In this document: piece after piece, positions 7,680 to 14,952 of the stretch
Position numbering within the stretch: position 1 is the first letter of the stretch
How the letters are laid out: every line of letters begins with the position of its first letter
Origin: Bin18 sp965242795
Lineage (GTDB): Bacteria; Desulfobacterota; Binatia; Bin18
NCBI GenBank assembly: GCA_965242795.1
Contig: OZ251505.1
Coordinates: 2,294,001 to 2,358,000, forward strand
DNA length: 64,000 nucleotides
Reading direction: 5' to 3'
The notes under the pieces: model-generated
Databases searched by the model: none
Seen by the model: only the letters and a program-made list of their open reading frames with translations
What the model was told of the DNA's origin: nothing
Made by a program: the position numbers and the translations under genes

Positions 7680-8861
7680 ATGGCCCACGATCTGGATACC
7701 GATTTCTACCAACTCGAAGACCTGCTGGGCGAAGACGAACGCCTGGTGCGCGACGTGGCGCGGCGCTTCGTGGACGACGAATACCTGCCGCTCGCGCAGG
7801 AATGCTTCCGCAACGCCACGTTTCCCATGCCACTCGTCCCGCGGCTGGGTGCACTCGGATTTCTGGGCATCACGGTGCCGACCGAGTACGGCGGCGCCGG
7901 CATGAACAGCGTGGCCTACGGCTTGGTCAGCCAGGAACTGGAACGCGGGGACAGCGGGCTGCGCTCGTTCGCCAGCGTGCAATCGTCGCTGGTCATGTAC
8001 CCGATCCTCACCTTCGGGTCCGAGGAGCAGAAGACGTTCTGGCTGCCGCGGCTGGCGCGGGCCGAGGCGGTCGGCTGTTTCGGCCTGACCGAGCCGGACT
8101 TCGGCTCCAATCCCGGCGGCATGTTGACCCGCGCCCGCCGCGGGGACGGCGGCTTCGTGCTGAACGGCACCAAGCGCTGGATCACCAACGGGGCGATTTC
8201 GGACGTAGCCGTCGTGTGGGCCAAGCTGGAAGAGGATGGCCGCGACGTGGTGCGCGGCTTTCTGGTGGAAAAGGAACGCGCCGGCTTCACCCGCCGGAAC
8301 ATCGAGGGCAAGTTCAGCTTTCGGGCGTCGGTCACCTCGGAACTGATCTTCGAGGACTGCTGGATTCCCGAAGCCAACCTGCTGCCGAAGTCGGGGGGGC
8401 TCAAGTCGCCGCTGCTGTGCCTGACGCAGGCGCGCTACGGCATTGCGTGGGGCGCCATCGGCGCGGCGCTGGCCTGCTACGCCTGCGCCGTGGACTACGC
8501 GCAGAACCGGGTCATGTTCTCGCGGCCCATCGGCGGCTATCAGCTCGTGCAGGCCAAGCTGGTCACCATGCTGGCCGAGATCACCAAAGCCCAACTGCTC
8601 GTCCACCGTCTGGGCCGGCTCAAGGACGCCGGCACGCTGCGCCCGGAGCACGTCAGCCTCGCCAAGATGAACAACGTGTCCACCGCGTTGCAGACGGCGC
8701 GGCTGGCGCGCGACATCCTGGGCGGCAACGGCATCACGGACGAGTACCCGGTCATCCGCCACATGCTCAACCTGGAAACGGTCAACACGTACGAGGGGAC
8801 CGAGGACATCCACCGCCTCACCCTGGGCCGCTACATCACCGGCCTGAGCGCGTTCGAGTGA
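7680..8861 (+). CDS. Acyl-CoA dehydrogenase, glutaryl-CoA dehydrogenase type
   Basis: FAD-dependent acyl-CoA dehydrogenases oxidise acyl-CoA and pass electrons to electron-transfer flavoprotein. The ATG at 7680 has GGGAGG eight bases upstream and gives 393 residues. Family blocks include CFGLTEPDFGSNPGGM, NGTKRWITNG, FSFRASVTSELIFEDCWIPE and a C-terminal TYEGTEDIHRLTLGRYITG. The last contains the catalytic glutamate position of the glutaryl-CoA/short-chain branch. This matches glutaryl-CoA dehydrogenase (lysine/tryptophan or benzoyl-CoA breakdown), but substrate cannot be proven by eye. The next gene overlaps its stop codon. Confidence 0.9.
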   Translation: MAHDLDTDFYQLEDLLGEDERLVRDVARRFVDDEYLPLAQECFRNATFPMPLVPRLGALGFLGITVPTEYGGAGMNSVAYGLVSQELERGDSGLRSFASVQSSLVMYPILTFGSEEQKTFWLPRLARAEAVGCFGLTEPDFGSNPGGMLTRARRGDGGFVLNGTKRWITNGAISDVAVVWAKLEEDGRDVVRGFLVEKERAGFTRRNIEGKFSFRASVTSELIFEDCWIPEANLLPKSGGLKSPLLCLTQARYGIAWGAIGAALACYACAVDYAQNRVMFSRPIGGYQLVQAKLVTMLAEITKAQLLVHRLGRLKDAGTLRPEHVSLAKMNNVSTALQTARLARDILGGNGITDEYPVIRHMLNLETVNTYEGTEDIHRLTLGRYITGLSAFE

Positions 8862-9523
8862 CCCCCGCCTGTTTCCGGGGATCGTCCCCGGCCTACGAAG
8901 CCGAGCCGTTCGTGGCCGAACTCGGCGCACGGCGACTCACGCTGTTCCGAGTCAAGGATCTGGAGCGCCACGTGGACCGTGCCGCCTTGCTGCGCGACGA
9001 CACCGCGGAGCCGCCGTACTGGGCGCACCTGTGGACCGGCGCGGTGAGTCTCGCCCGCTACGTCGACGCTCGGGTGCACGTCCGCGGCCGCTCCGTACTC
9101 GACCTGGGCTGCGGCCTGGGACTGGCCGGGATCGTGGCCGCGCGGAACGGCGGCTCGGTGACGTTCGCCGACAAGGAAGCCGCAGCGTGCGCGTTCGCGC
9201 TGGCCAATGCGCGCGCCAACGCCTGTCCGGACTGCAAGGCGCAACCGCTCGACTTCACGCGCGACCGCCTGGCCGTGCGCTTCGACTGCATCCTGGCCGC
9301 GGAAATCCTGTACGACCGACCGACCTTCGCCGCGCTGGCGGCCTTCATTGCCGCCCACCTAGCGGAGGACGGACAGGCCCTGCTGGCCGATGCCGGCCGC
9401 ACCGACACGCGCGGCTTCTACGCCGAACTCGACCGTCTCGGTATGTCGTGGACCCGCCACACCCACGCCGAACGCGAAGACGGCCTGCCGCTGCCGGTCC
9501 ACATCGTGACCGTCCGCGGCTGA
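8858..9523 (+). CDS. Class I SAM methyltransferase, ETF-beta lysine methyltransferase-like
   Basis: Translation probably starts at GTG 8858, which overlaps the dehydrogenase stop (GTGA), giving 221 residues. The SAM-binding motif I is LDLGCGLGLAGIVAARNG. It is preceded by PPYWAHLWTGAVSLARYV and followed by LAAEILYDRP, the pattern of the seven-beta-strand protein-lysine methyltransferases that include ETFB-KMT (METTL20 group). Because acyl-CoA dehydrogenases donate electrons to ETF, the overlap with such a dehydrogenase supports ETF-beta as a target. That remains an inference. No ETF genes are in the window. Confidence 0.75.
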   Translation: MTPACFRGSSPAYEAEPFVAELGARRLTLFRVKDLERHVDRAALLRDDTAEPPYWAHLWTGAVSLARYVDARVHVRGRSVLDLGCGLGLAGIVAARNGGSVTFADKEAAACAFALANARANACPDCKAQPLDFTRDRLAVRFDCILAAEILYDRPTFAALAAFIAAHLAEDGQALLADAGRTDTRGFYAELDRLGMSWTRHTHAEREDGLPLPVHIVTVRG

Positions 9524-9544
9524 TCCGTCCCGGAGTCCAAGACG

Positions 9545-10204
9545 ATGATCACGAACCGCACCATTGCGCGCGTCCTCCGCATCCTGACCAAGGCCGCGGA
9601 GGACTGGAACCCGCCCGTGGTGACCGAAATGGCGACCTTCGCACGCGACCCGTACCACGTCCTGATCGCCTGCCTGCTGAGCCTGCGCACCAAGGACGAA
9701 ACCACCGGCCCCGCGGCGCGGCGCCTGTTCGCGCTGGCCGACACGCCCGACAAGATGGTCGGCCTGACCCCGGCCCGCATCCGCGACGCGATCTACCCGG
9801 TCGGCTTCTACAAGACCAAGGCGCAGACCGTGCTCGCCGTATCGCGCCGCATCCTGGACCACTTTGCCGGCCACGTCCCGGACGACATCGACGAGTTGCT
9901 CACCTTCAAGGGCGTCGGCCGCAAGACCGCCAACCTGGTCGTCACGCTGGGCTTCCAGAAACCCGGCATCTGCGTGGACACCCACGTCCACCGCATCTCC
10001 AACCGTTGGGGCTACGTCGAGACGAAGACCCCGGACCATACCGAACAGGCGCTCCGCGCCAAACTCCCGAAGCGGTTCTGGATCGGCTACAACGACCTTC
10101 TGGTCGCTTTCGGCCAAACGCTGTGTCACCCGACCTCGCCCCGATGCAGCGAATGCCCGGTGGAGCGCTACTGCGACAAGGTCGGCGTGGCGCGCAGCCG
10201 GTAG
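9545..10204 (+). CDS. nth: Endonuclease III (DNA glycosylase/AP lyase)
   Basis: Nth removes oxidised pyrimidines and nicks the abasic site in base-excision repair. The 219-residue product has the helix-hairpin-helix LLTFKGVGRKTANLVV with the catalytic lysine in GRKTA, and the catalytic aspartate in CVDTHVHRISNRWG. Four cysteines in the spacing C-x6-C-x2-C-x5-C (CHPTSPRCSECPVERYC) form the [4Fe-4S] cluster. It lies 22 bases after the methyltransferase gene. Confidence 0.96.
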   Translation: MITNRTIARVLRILTKAAEDWNPPVVTEMATFARDPYHVLIACLLSLRTKDETTGPAARRLFALADTPDKMVGLTPARIRDAIYPVGFYKTKAQTVLAVSRRILDHFAGHVPDDIDELLTFKGVGRKTANLVVTLGFQKPGICVDTHVHRISNRWGYVETKTPDHTEQALRAKLPKRFWIGYNDLLVAFGQTLCHPTSPRCSECPVERYCDKVGVARSR

Positions 10205-10284
10205 CCGCGGTCCGGCTGAAAGAAGCCGCTCGGCTGGGCAACGTCTCGGGTTGAAACTTCCGGGCTGATTCGAGGCCGCGGGGG

Positions 10285-10412
10285 ACCCTCTCCCTAGCCC
10301 TCTCCCAGAGGGAGAGGGGATAGGAAGGAAGAAGGAGGAAGAAAAAAGAGGAAGAAAGAGTGAAACCGTTCCCTCCCCTTCGTCATTCCGGCGAAAGCCG
10401 GAATCCAGAGGA
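10285..10412. repeat. CCCTCTCCC hairpin and family B palindrome
   Basis: CCCTCTCCCTAGCCCTCTCC (from 10290) is followed by AGAGGGAGAGGG, forming a hairpin downstream of nth. At about 10381-10407 lies TCATTCCGGCGAAAGCCGG followed by AATCCA, a good family B copy in reverse orientation. They fill most of the roughly 340-base gap after nth, in which no gene is seen. Confidence 0.65.
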
Positions 10413-10456
10413 AAGAATCCTCCAACCCCTTTATTTTCAAGTACTTCCAGCCGTGA

Positions 10457-10539
10457 GCGGAAAATATACCAATATCTAACGGTTTTCCGCTAGACATGGG
10501 TAGATCCTGGTAGAAACGGGTAGATATTGGTAGAAAAAC
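10457..10539. promoter_or_regulatory. Iteron-like direct and inverted repeats upstream of AAA ATPase
   Basis: Two adjacent direct repeats, GGGTAGATCCTGGTAGAAAC (10498-10517) and GGGTAGATATTGGTAGAAAAAC without its last bases (10518-10539), end five bases before the ATPase start. The core TAGATATTGGTA (10521-10532) is also present perfectly inverted at 10467-10478. That inverted copy sits inside an 8+8 palindrome, GCGGAAAA (10457-10464) and TTTTCCGC (10483-10490). The layout suits an operator or protein-binding array, possibly autoregulatory, and is locally AT-richer than its surroundings. Confidence 0.65.
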
Positions 10540-10543
10540 GCTC

Positions 10544-11725
10544 ATGGACATGTGGGAAAATCCATTCGCCCCGGGTGCCGGCACCCCTCCTCCCGAACTG
10601 GTCGGCAGGGACGACGTGCTCGGCCAAGCCCGGATCCTCCTGGGTCGAGTCAAGCGGGGGCGGGCCGAAAAGAGCATCTTACTGACCGGGCTGCGCGGGG
10701 TGGGCAAGACCGTTCTGCTCAACGAAATGGAGCGCATGGCTCAGGCGGACGGGTATCGCACGATCTCCATCGAAGCGTATGAACAGAAACCGCTGGGAGC
10801 ATTGCTGGTCCCGCCCTTGCGCCAACTGTTGTACCGGCTGGACCGAATGGCCGGTGCGGGACACAAGGCGCGCCAAGCCTTGGCCGTCCTCAAGAGCTTC
10901 GTCGGGGCGATCAAGTTCACGTTGGAAGGCGTCGAAGTGGGTCTGGACATCGAGGCGGAGCGGGGAACTGCGGACAGTGGCGACCTGGAGGTCGATTTGC
11001 CGGTGCTCTTCGCCGCAGTGGCGGAAGCGGCCGCGGAACGCGGGTCATGCTTGGCCGTCCTGATCGATGAGGTTCAATACCTCGACGGAAAAGGACTCAG
11101 TGCCCTCATCATGTCCATGCACCGGATGCAGCAGCGTCAACTGCCGTTGGTACTGCTGGGCGCCGGGCTGCCCGTTCTGCCGGGCATGGCGGGCGCGTCC
11201 AAATCCTACGCCGAACGGTTATTCAGTTTTCCCGAGATCGACCGACTCTCCGAATCGGATGCCGGCCGGGCGTTGCAGGACCCGGTTGCGCACCGCGGGG
11301 TCGCGTTTACCGAGGATGCCATCCGGGACATCTACCGGCTCACCCTGGGGTATCCCTACTTCATTCAGGAATGGGGGTATCAAGCCTGGAGCCGGGCCGA
11401 GTCGCCGCCCATCGGCTTGGCGGTCATCCGGGATGCCCCCGAAACGGTGACGCAGCGTCTGGACGAGAATTTCTTTCGGGTGCGCTTCGACCGACTGACT
11501 TCCGGGGAGAAACGGTTTCTCCGTGCGATGGCGGAACTCGGTCCCGGCGCGCAACGCAGCAGTGACGTGGCGGACACCCTGTCGGTCAAGATCCAAAGCC
11601 TGGGGCCGACGCGGGCGAAGCTCATCAACAAGGGCATGATCTACAGCCCCGCGCACGGCTACTTGGAGTTCACGGTTCCCTTGTTCGATGCGTTCATGCG
11701 GCGCACCATGCCCAAACTCGCATAG
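10544..11725 (+). CDS. AAA (AAA_16/Cdc6-like) ATPase with C-terminal winged helix
   Basis: The 393-residue protein has Walker A GLRGVGKT near residue 50 and Walker B SCLAVLIDEVQYLDG near residue 177, with a sensor-like LPLVLLGAGLPVLPG strand. After the lid, LTSGEKRFLRAMAELG and RAKLINKGMIYSPAHGYLEF look like a winged-helix DNA-binding domain. This architecture resembles bacterial Orc1/Cdc6-like AAA_16 ATPases of unknown role. No clear Shine-Dalgarno precedes the ATG, and a second ATG lies two codons later. It sits 39 bases before the type III mod gene on the same strand and behind iteron-like repeats, so it may regulate or belong to the locus. Confidence 0.8.
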   Translation: MDMWENPFAPGAGTPPPELVGRDDVLGQARILLGRVKRGRAEKSILLTGLRGVGKTVLLNEMERMAQADGYRTISIEAYEQKPLGALLVPPLRQLLYRLDRMAGAGHKARQALAVLKSFVGAIKFTLEGVEVGLDIEAERGTADSGDLEVDLPVLFAAVAEAAAERGSCLAVLIDEVQYLDGKGLSALIMSMHRMQQRQLPLVLLGAGLPVLPGMAGASKSYAERLFSFPEIDRLSESDAGRALQDPVAHRGVAFTEDAIRDIYRLTLGYPYFIQEWGYQAWSRAESPPIGLAVIRDAPETVTQRLDENFFRVRFDRLTSGEKRFLRAMAELGPGAQRSSDVADTLSVKIQSLGPTRAKLINKGMIYSPAHGYLEFTVPLFDAFMRRTMPKLA

Positions 11726-11764
11726 GGGTGCGGAGTCAATGAGGATTGAGGACCGGGGGGACGG

Positions 11765-13651
11765 ATGAAGAAACTGGTGGCCGGCGATCCCACAACGTGC
11801 TCGGCGGACATCGTTGCCGAGAATCTTGCCAATCTGAAGACGCTATTCCCGGAGGCGTTTCCCGAAGGGAAGATCGACTTTGCGTTGCTCAAGCAGTTGC
11901 TCGGCGGCGCAGTGGACGACGGCGCCGAGAAGTACGGCCTCAACTGGCACGGCAAACGCCGGGCGCGCCAACTCGCGCTGACGCCTTCGACCGGCACGCT
12001 GCGCCCGTGCCCGGAGGACAGCGTCGATTGGGAGACGACGCAGAACCTGATGATCGAAGGCGACAACCTGGAAGTGCTGAAACTCCTGCAAAAGAGCTAC
12101 GCGGGCAAGGTGAAGCTCATCTACATCGATCCGCCGTACAATACGGGCAAGGATTTCGTCTATCCGGACGACTACCGCGACAACATGCGGAATTACCTGC
12201 AACTCACCGGCCAGCTTGACGGCGACAACCGGAAACTGTCCTCGAATACCGAAGCGTCGGGCCGCTTTCACACCGACTGGCTGAACATGATGCACCCGCG
12301 GCTGAAGCTCGCCAAGAATTTACTCCGCGGAGATGGCCTCATCTTTGTAAGCATAGACGATGGCGAGCTTCCCGCTCTCCATCTTGCGATGGATGAAATA
12401 CTTGGAGAAGAAAACTTCCTGGCGACCTTCATTTGGAAAAGCAGGCAAAATAAGGACAACAGAACCGTCACCGGCGCGTCGATCGATCACGAATACCTTC
12501 TCTGCTACGGAAACAGAATCCGCGGTTCCGCCCGCGATAGAAGTCAATATGCGAATACGGATGGAGATCCGCGCGGCGATTGGGCGAGTGCCAATATGGT
12601 CGGAATCGCGACTGTCGGTCAGCGTCCGAATCTTCACTATGATCTCATCAACCCGAAAACGAAGATAAATTACGGCTGTCCGGAAATGGGATGGCGGTAC
12701 GACCGGAACACGATGTGTCGCCTCATATCCGAGGACAGGATATTGTGGCCGGCAAAAGCCGACGGTCGCCCGCGTCGCAAGTCGTTCCTGAGTGAACTCG
12801 AATCGGATTTCACCGGATTTTCTACCGTGGTCGGTGAAGGAATCTTCACCAAAGACGGGACTGCTGACATTGATACCCTTTTCGACTCCAGGGTTTTCAA
12901 CTTCCCGAAGCCCGTGCGCCTCATTCAGGACGTGATCGAACAAGGGCCGCAAGAAGGAGATGTCGTTCTCGATTTTTTTGCCGGGTCGGGAACGACGGGG
13001 CATGCAACGATAGGTCAGAATTCCGTTGACGAAAAGGATCGGCGGTACATCCTTGTCCAGCTTCCTGAACCTCTCGATCCAACGAATAGGGATCAAAAAA
13101 CCGCTGCCGACTTCTGCGACAAGATCGGGAAGCCCCGTTGCATCGCCGAACTCACCAAAGAACGCCTCCGCCGCGCCGCCAACAAGATCAAGGAAGAGAA
13201 TCCGCTGTTCACCGGCGACCTCGGCTTCCGCGTCTTCAAGCTCGACACCTCCAACATCCGCACCTGGGAGTCGGCCGGCGACGACCTGGAAGGGACGCTC
13301 CTCGACAACGTCGATCATCTCAAGCCGGACCGCAGCGAGCAAGACGTGCTGTACGAAGTCCTCCTCAAACTCGGCTTCGACTTATGCGTGCCCATCGAGA
13401 CCCGCACCGTAGCCGGGAAGTCCGTCCATTCCGTCGGTACCGGCGCGTTGTTCGTCTGCCTCGACGAGAAGATCGCCAGAAGAGACGTCGAGCCGTTGGC
13501 GTTCGGCATTGCCGAGTGGCATGCCGAGGTCGCCCCCGACAGCGAGGCCAGCGTCGTTTTTCGTGACCGCGCCTTTGCGGACGACGTTGCCAAAGCCAAC
13601 TGTGCGGCCATTCTGGTGCAGCGTGGGCTTGGGAACGTCCGCAGTTTGTAA
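11765..13651 (+). CDS. Type III restriction-modification methylase (Mod), N6-adenine type
   Basis: The Mod subunit methylates adenine in an asymmetric site and gives the type III complex its specificity. The 628-residue protein has motif IV DPPYNTG near residue 122 before motif I DFFAGSGTTGHA near residue 404, the order of beta-class methyltransferases. The region between them holds the target-recognition part. That central stretch (about 12320-13110) uses noticeably more A/T codons than the two ends of the gene, suggesting a recombined recognition module. A matching Res gene lies downstream after two small genes. Confidence 0.92.
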   Translation: MKKLVAGDPTTCSADIVAENLANLKTLFPEAFPEGKIDFALLKQLLGGAVDDGAEKYGLNWHGKRRARQLALTPSTGTLRPCPEDSVDWETTQNLMIEGDNLEVLKLLQKSYAGKVKLIYIDPPYNTGKDFVYPDDYRDNMRNYLQLTGQLDGDNRKLSSNTEASGRFHTDWLNMMHPRLKLAKNLLRGDGLIFVSIDDGELPALHLAMDEILGEENFLATFIWKSRQNKDNRTVTGASIDHEYLLCYGNRIRGSARDRSQYANTDGDPRGDWASANMVGIATVGQRPNLHYDLINPKTKINYGCPEMGWRYDRNTMCRLISEDRILWPAKADGRPRRKSFLSELESDFTGFSTVVGEGIFTKDGTADIDTLFDSRVFNFPKPVRLIQDVIEQGPQEGDVVLDFFAGSGTTGHATIGQNSVDEKDRRYILVQLPEPLDPTNRDQKTAADFCDKIGKPRCIAELTKERLRRAANKIKEENPLFTGDLGFRVFKLDTSNIRTWESAGDDLEGTLLDNVDHLKPDRSEQDVLYEVLLKLGFDLCVPIETRTVAGKSVHSVGTGALFVCLDEKIARRDVEPLAFGIAEWHAEVAPDSEASVVFRDRAFADDVAKANCAAILVQRGLGNVRSL

Positions 13652-13705
13652 GGGGAAGCGGTATGTACCGAGACCAACGATGGCAGAACTGGATAGGAGG
13701 AGAAG

Positions 13706-14182
13706 ATGGGTTTCTCACCTAGCGCCGAACCGGCTCCCTTCGTATTGGCAACGACGCCTCCCGAAGACCAGGAATGGACGCGGATTACAGCCAACCTGCG
13801 GGCGGTCTTCGAAGCCGACGCCCTTGAGGACGGCATAGACCATCCGGCCGAGCAGATCATTGGAGAAGTCCTGCGCTCCGATGACGATCAGCGCGTTCTT
13901 GAATGGTTACGTGTGCTCTCTTCGGATGCGGAGAACCCGAGCTTCGCGGCATCGGTCCTGCGCTGCCTTGGCCGTCAAGCCAGCCCGGGGACGGCTTCCT
14001 GGCGCGCCGGACTCGTCCGGAGCGGGCTGAATATGGAGAACGTGGAAATGAGAGACGCCGCCGTGCAGGCGATAGAGTCGTGGGGAGAGCGGGATCTGGT
14101 CGATGTTCTCAGAACACATCACGAACCCGAACCGTGGCTTCGCAAGTATATCCAGGATGTTATTGACGACCTCGGAGCATAG
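13706..14182 (+). CDS. Small HEAT-like helical protein inside R-M locus, unknown
   Basis: The 158-residue product is preceded by a strong Shine-Dalgarno (AGGAGG) and so is very probably translated. Its second half (RDAAVQAIESWGERDLVDVL, then PWLRKYIQDVIDDL) has the paired-helix look of a HEAT/armadillo-type repeat, and VLRSDDDQRVLEWLRVLSSD fits another. No enzymatic motif is visible. It lies 54 bases after mod and 3 bases before the next gene, so it belongs to the locus transcript. A role as a structural adaptor or modulator of the R-M complex is a guess only. Confidence 0.7.
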   Translation: MGFSPSAEPAPFVLATTPPEDQEWTRITANLRAVFEADALEDGIDHPAEQIIGEVLRSDDDQRVLEWLRVLSSDAENPSFAASVLRCLGRQASPGTASWRAGLVRSGLNMENVEMRDAAVQAIESWGERDLVDVLRTHHEPEPWLRKYIQDVIDDLGA

Positions 14183-14185
14183 CCC

Positions 14186-14698
14186 ATGTTCCTGGCCCGA
14201 AAGATCACACGTGCAAAGTGGTCGAACAAAGCGGAGTTGTCGGCGGACGAGATTCCGGCGGATGCCGTGACTGCGGACCTCCGCACGCGAGAGAATGCCT
14301 TGTCTTTCTGGCAATGCGGCGACGGAACTCCAACCGAAGTCGAAGAGGCCGCTTTAGCGATAGCCGCGGCAGGCGATCGTATCGACAGACTTGACTTGGT
14401 TTGGCTTGCCGATGAGGCATTGCAGAACGACGGCCAAACATTCAAAAACACCCCCGGGCGTACCCCTGTTCCAGAGCTGACCAAGCTGCACGTTGATGTG
14501 CACCGGCTCGACTATGTCCGTCTCGGAAAAGTGGCGCATCGTGTTGCGGGTGCCATTGAGGGAGGTCGATACGTGCGGCTGACAAAAGCGCGCGTCACGA
14601 AGCTTCTGACGGAGGCGGTCGAACAAGCGCGCCTCGACCCCGCCGGCCTCTCCGACAATATCCGGGCGGACGTAGCCGGGTCCGAGAGGCCGATGTAG
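14186..14698 (+). CDS. Unknown protein encoded between mod and res
   Basis: This 170-residue product begins MFLARKITRAKWSNKAELS and continues with DAVTADLRTRENALSFWQC, a well-formed sequence with no domain I can name. The C-terminal half is rich in short helices with conserved-looking basic residues (RLTKARVTKLLTEAVEQARL). It follows the HEAT-like gene by three bases and shares codon usage with mod and res. Its position inside a type III R-M operon suggests an accessory role (regulation or immunity), which is not proven. Confidence 0.7.
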   Translation: MFLARKITRAKWSNKAELSADEIPADAVTADLRTRENALSFWQCGDGTPTEVEEAALAIAAAGDRIDRLDLVWLADEALQNDGQTFKNTPGRTPVPELTKLHVDVHRLDYVRLGKVAHRVAGAIEGGRYVRLTKARVTKLLTEAVEQARLDPAGLSDNIRADVAGSERPM

Positions 14699-14747
14699 AG
14701 AATGAAACGCCAGCTTGAAGCCGAGCGGACCGGCAAAGAGAGGGGCG

Positions 14748-14828
14748 ATGAATAAAGAGCAGGTGTTAGCGATCCTGCGAAATCACAAAACGATCCTGGT
14801 GCAACGTTTCGGTGTTGCCGAACCTTAG
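14748..14828 (+). pseudogene. Truncated minimal nucleotidyltransferase (MNT-like) N-terminus
   Basis: A frame starting at ATG 14748 reads MNKEQVLAILRNHKTILVQ followed by RFGVAE, the usual opening of small MNT-type (MntA/KNTase) nucleotidyltransferases just before their conserved LFGSYARGE active-site segment. It stops at TAG three codons before that segment would begin, where family B repeat DNA starts. A 17-codon frame (14702-14755) overlaps its start. I read this as a gene broken by repeat insertion; the HEPN partner is absent. Confidence 0.55.
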
Positions 14829-14935
14829 CTGGTATTTAGTCTGAGGAGGAGAGTCTCCGCTGGATTCCGGCTTTCGCCGGAATGACGGAGGAACGGCATA
14901 CTGCCCAAGGAAATCTCGAACTGATGCACTACCAA
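14829..14935. repeat. Family B composite repeat, copy at the nucleotidyltransferase break
   Basis: This begins CTGGTATTTAGTCTGAGGAG, passes through the palindrome TGGATTCCGGCTTTCGCCGG and AATGACGG, and ends with AAGGAAATCTCGAACTGATG. The final part matches about 56744-56765 (GAGGAAATCTCAAACTGATG), showing that the repeat unit extends well beyond the palindrome to roughly 100 bases. Confidence 0.7.
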
Positions 14936-14952
14936 TCTTCGACGACGCCCAC

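Noticed and set aside
10290..10320. Rho-independent terminator after nth
   Set aside because: The hairpin is of the repeated CCCTCTCC type and is not followed by a T-run, so I list it as a repeat only.
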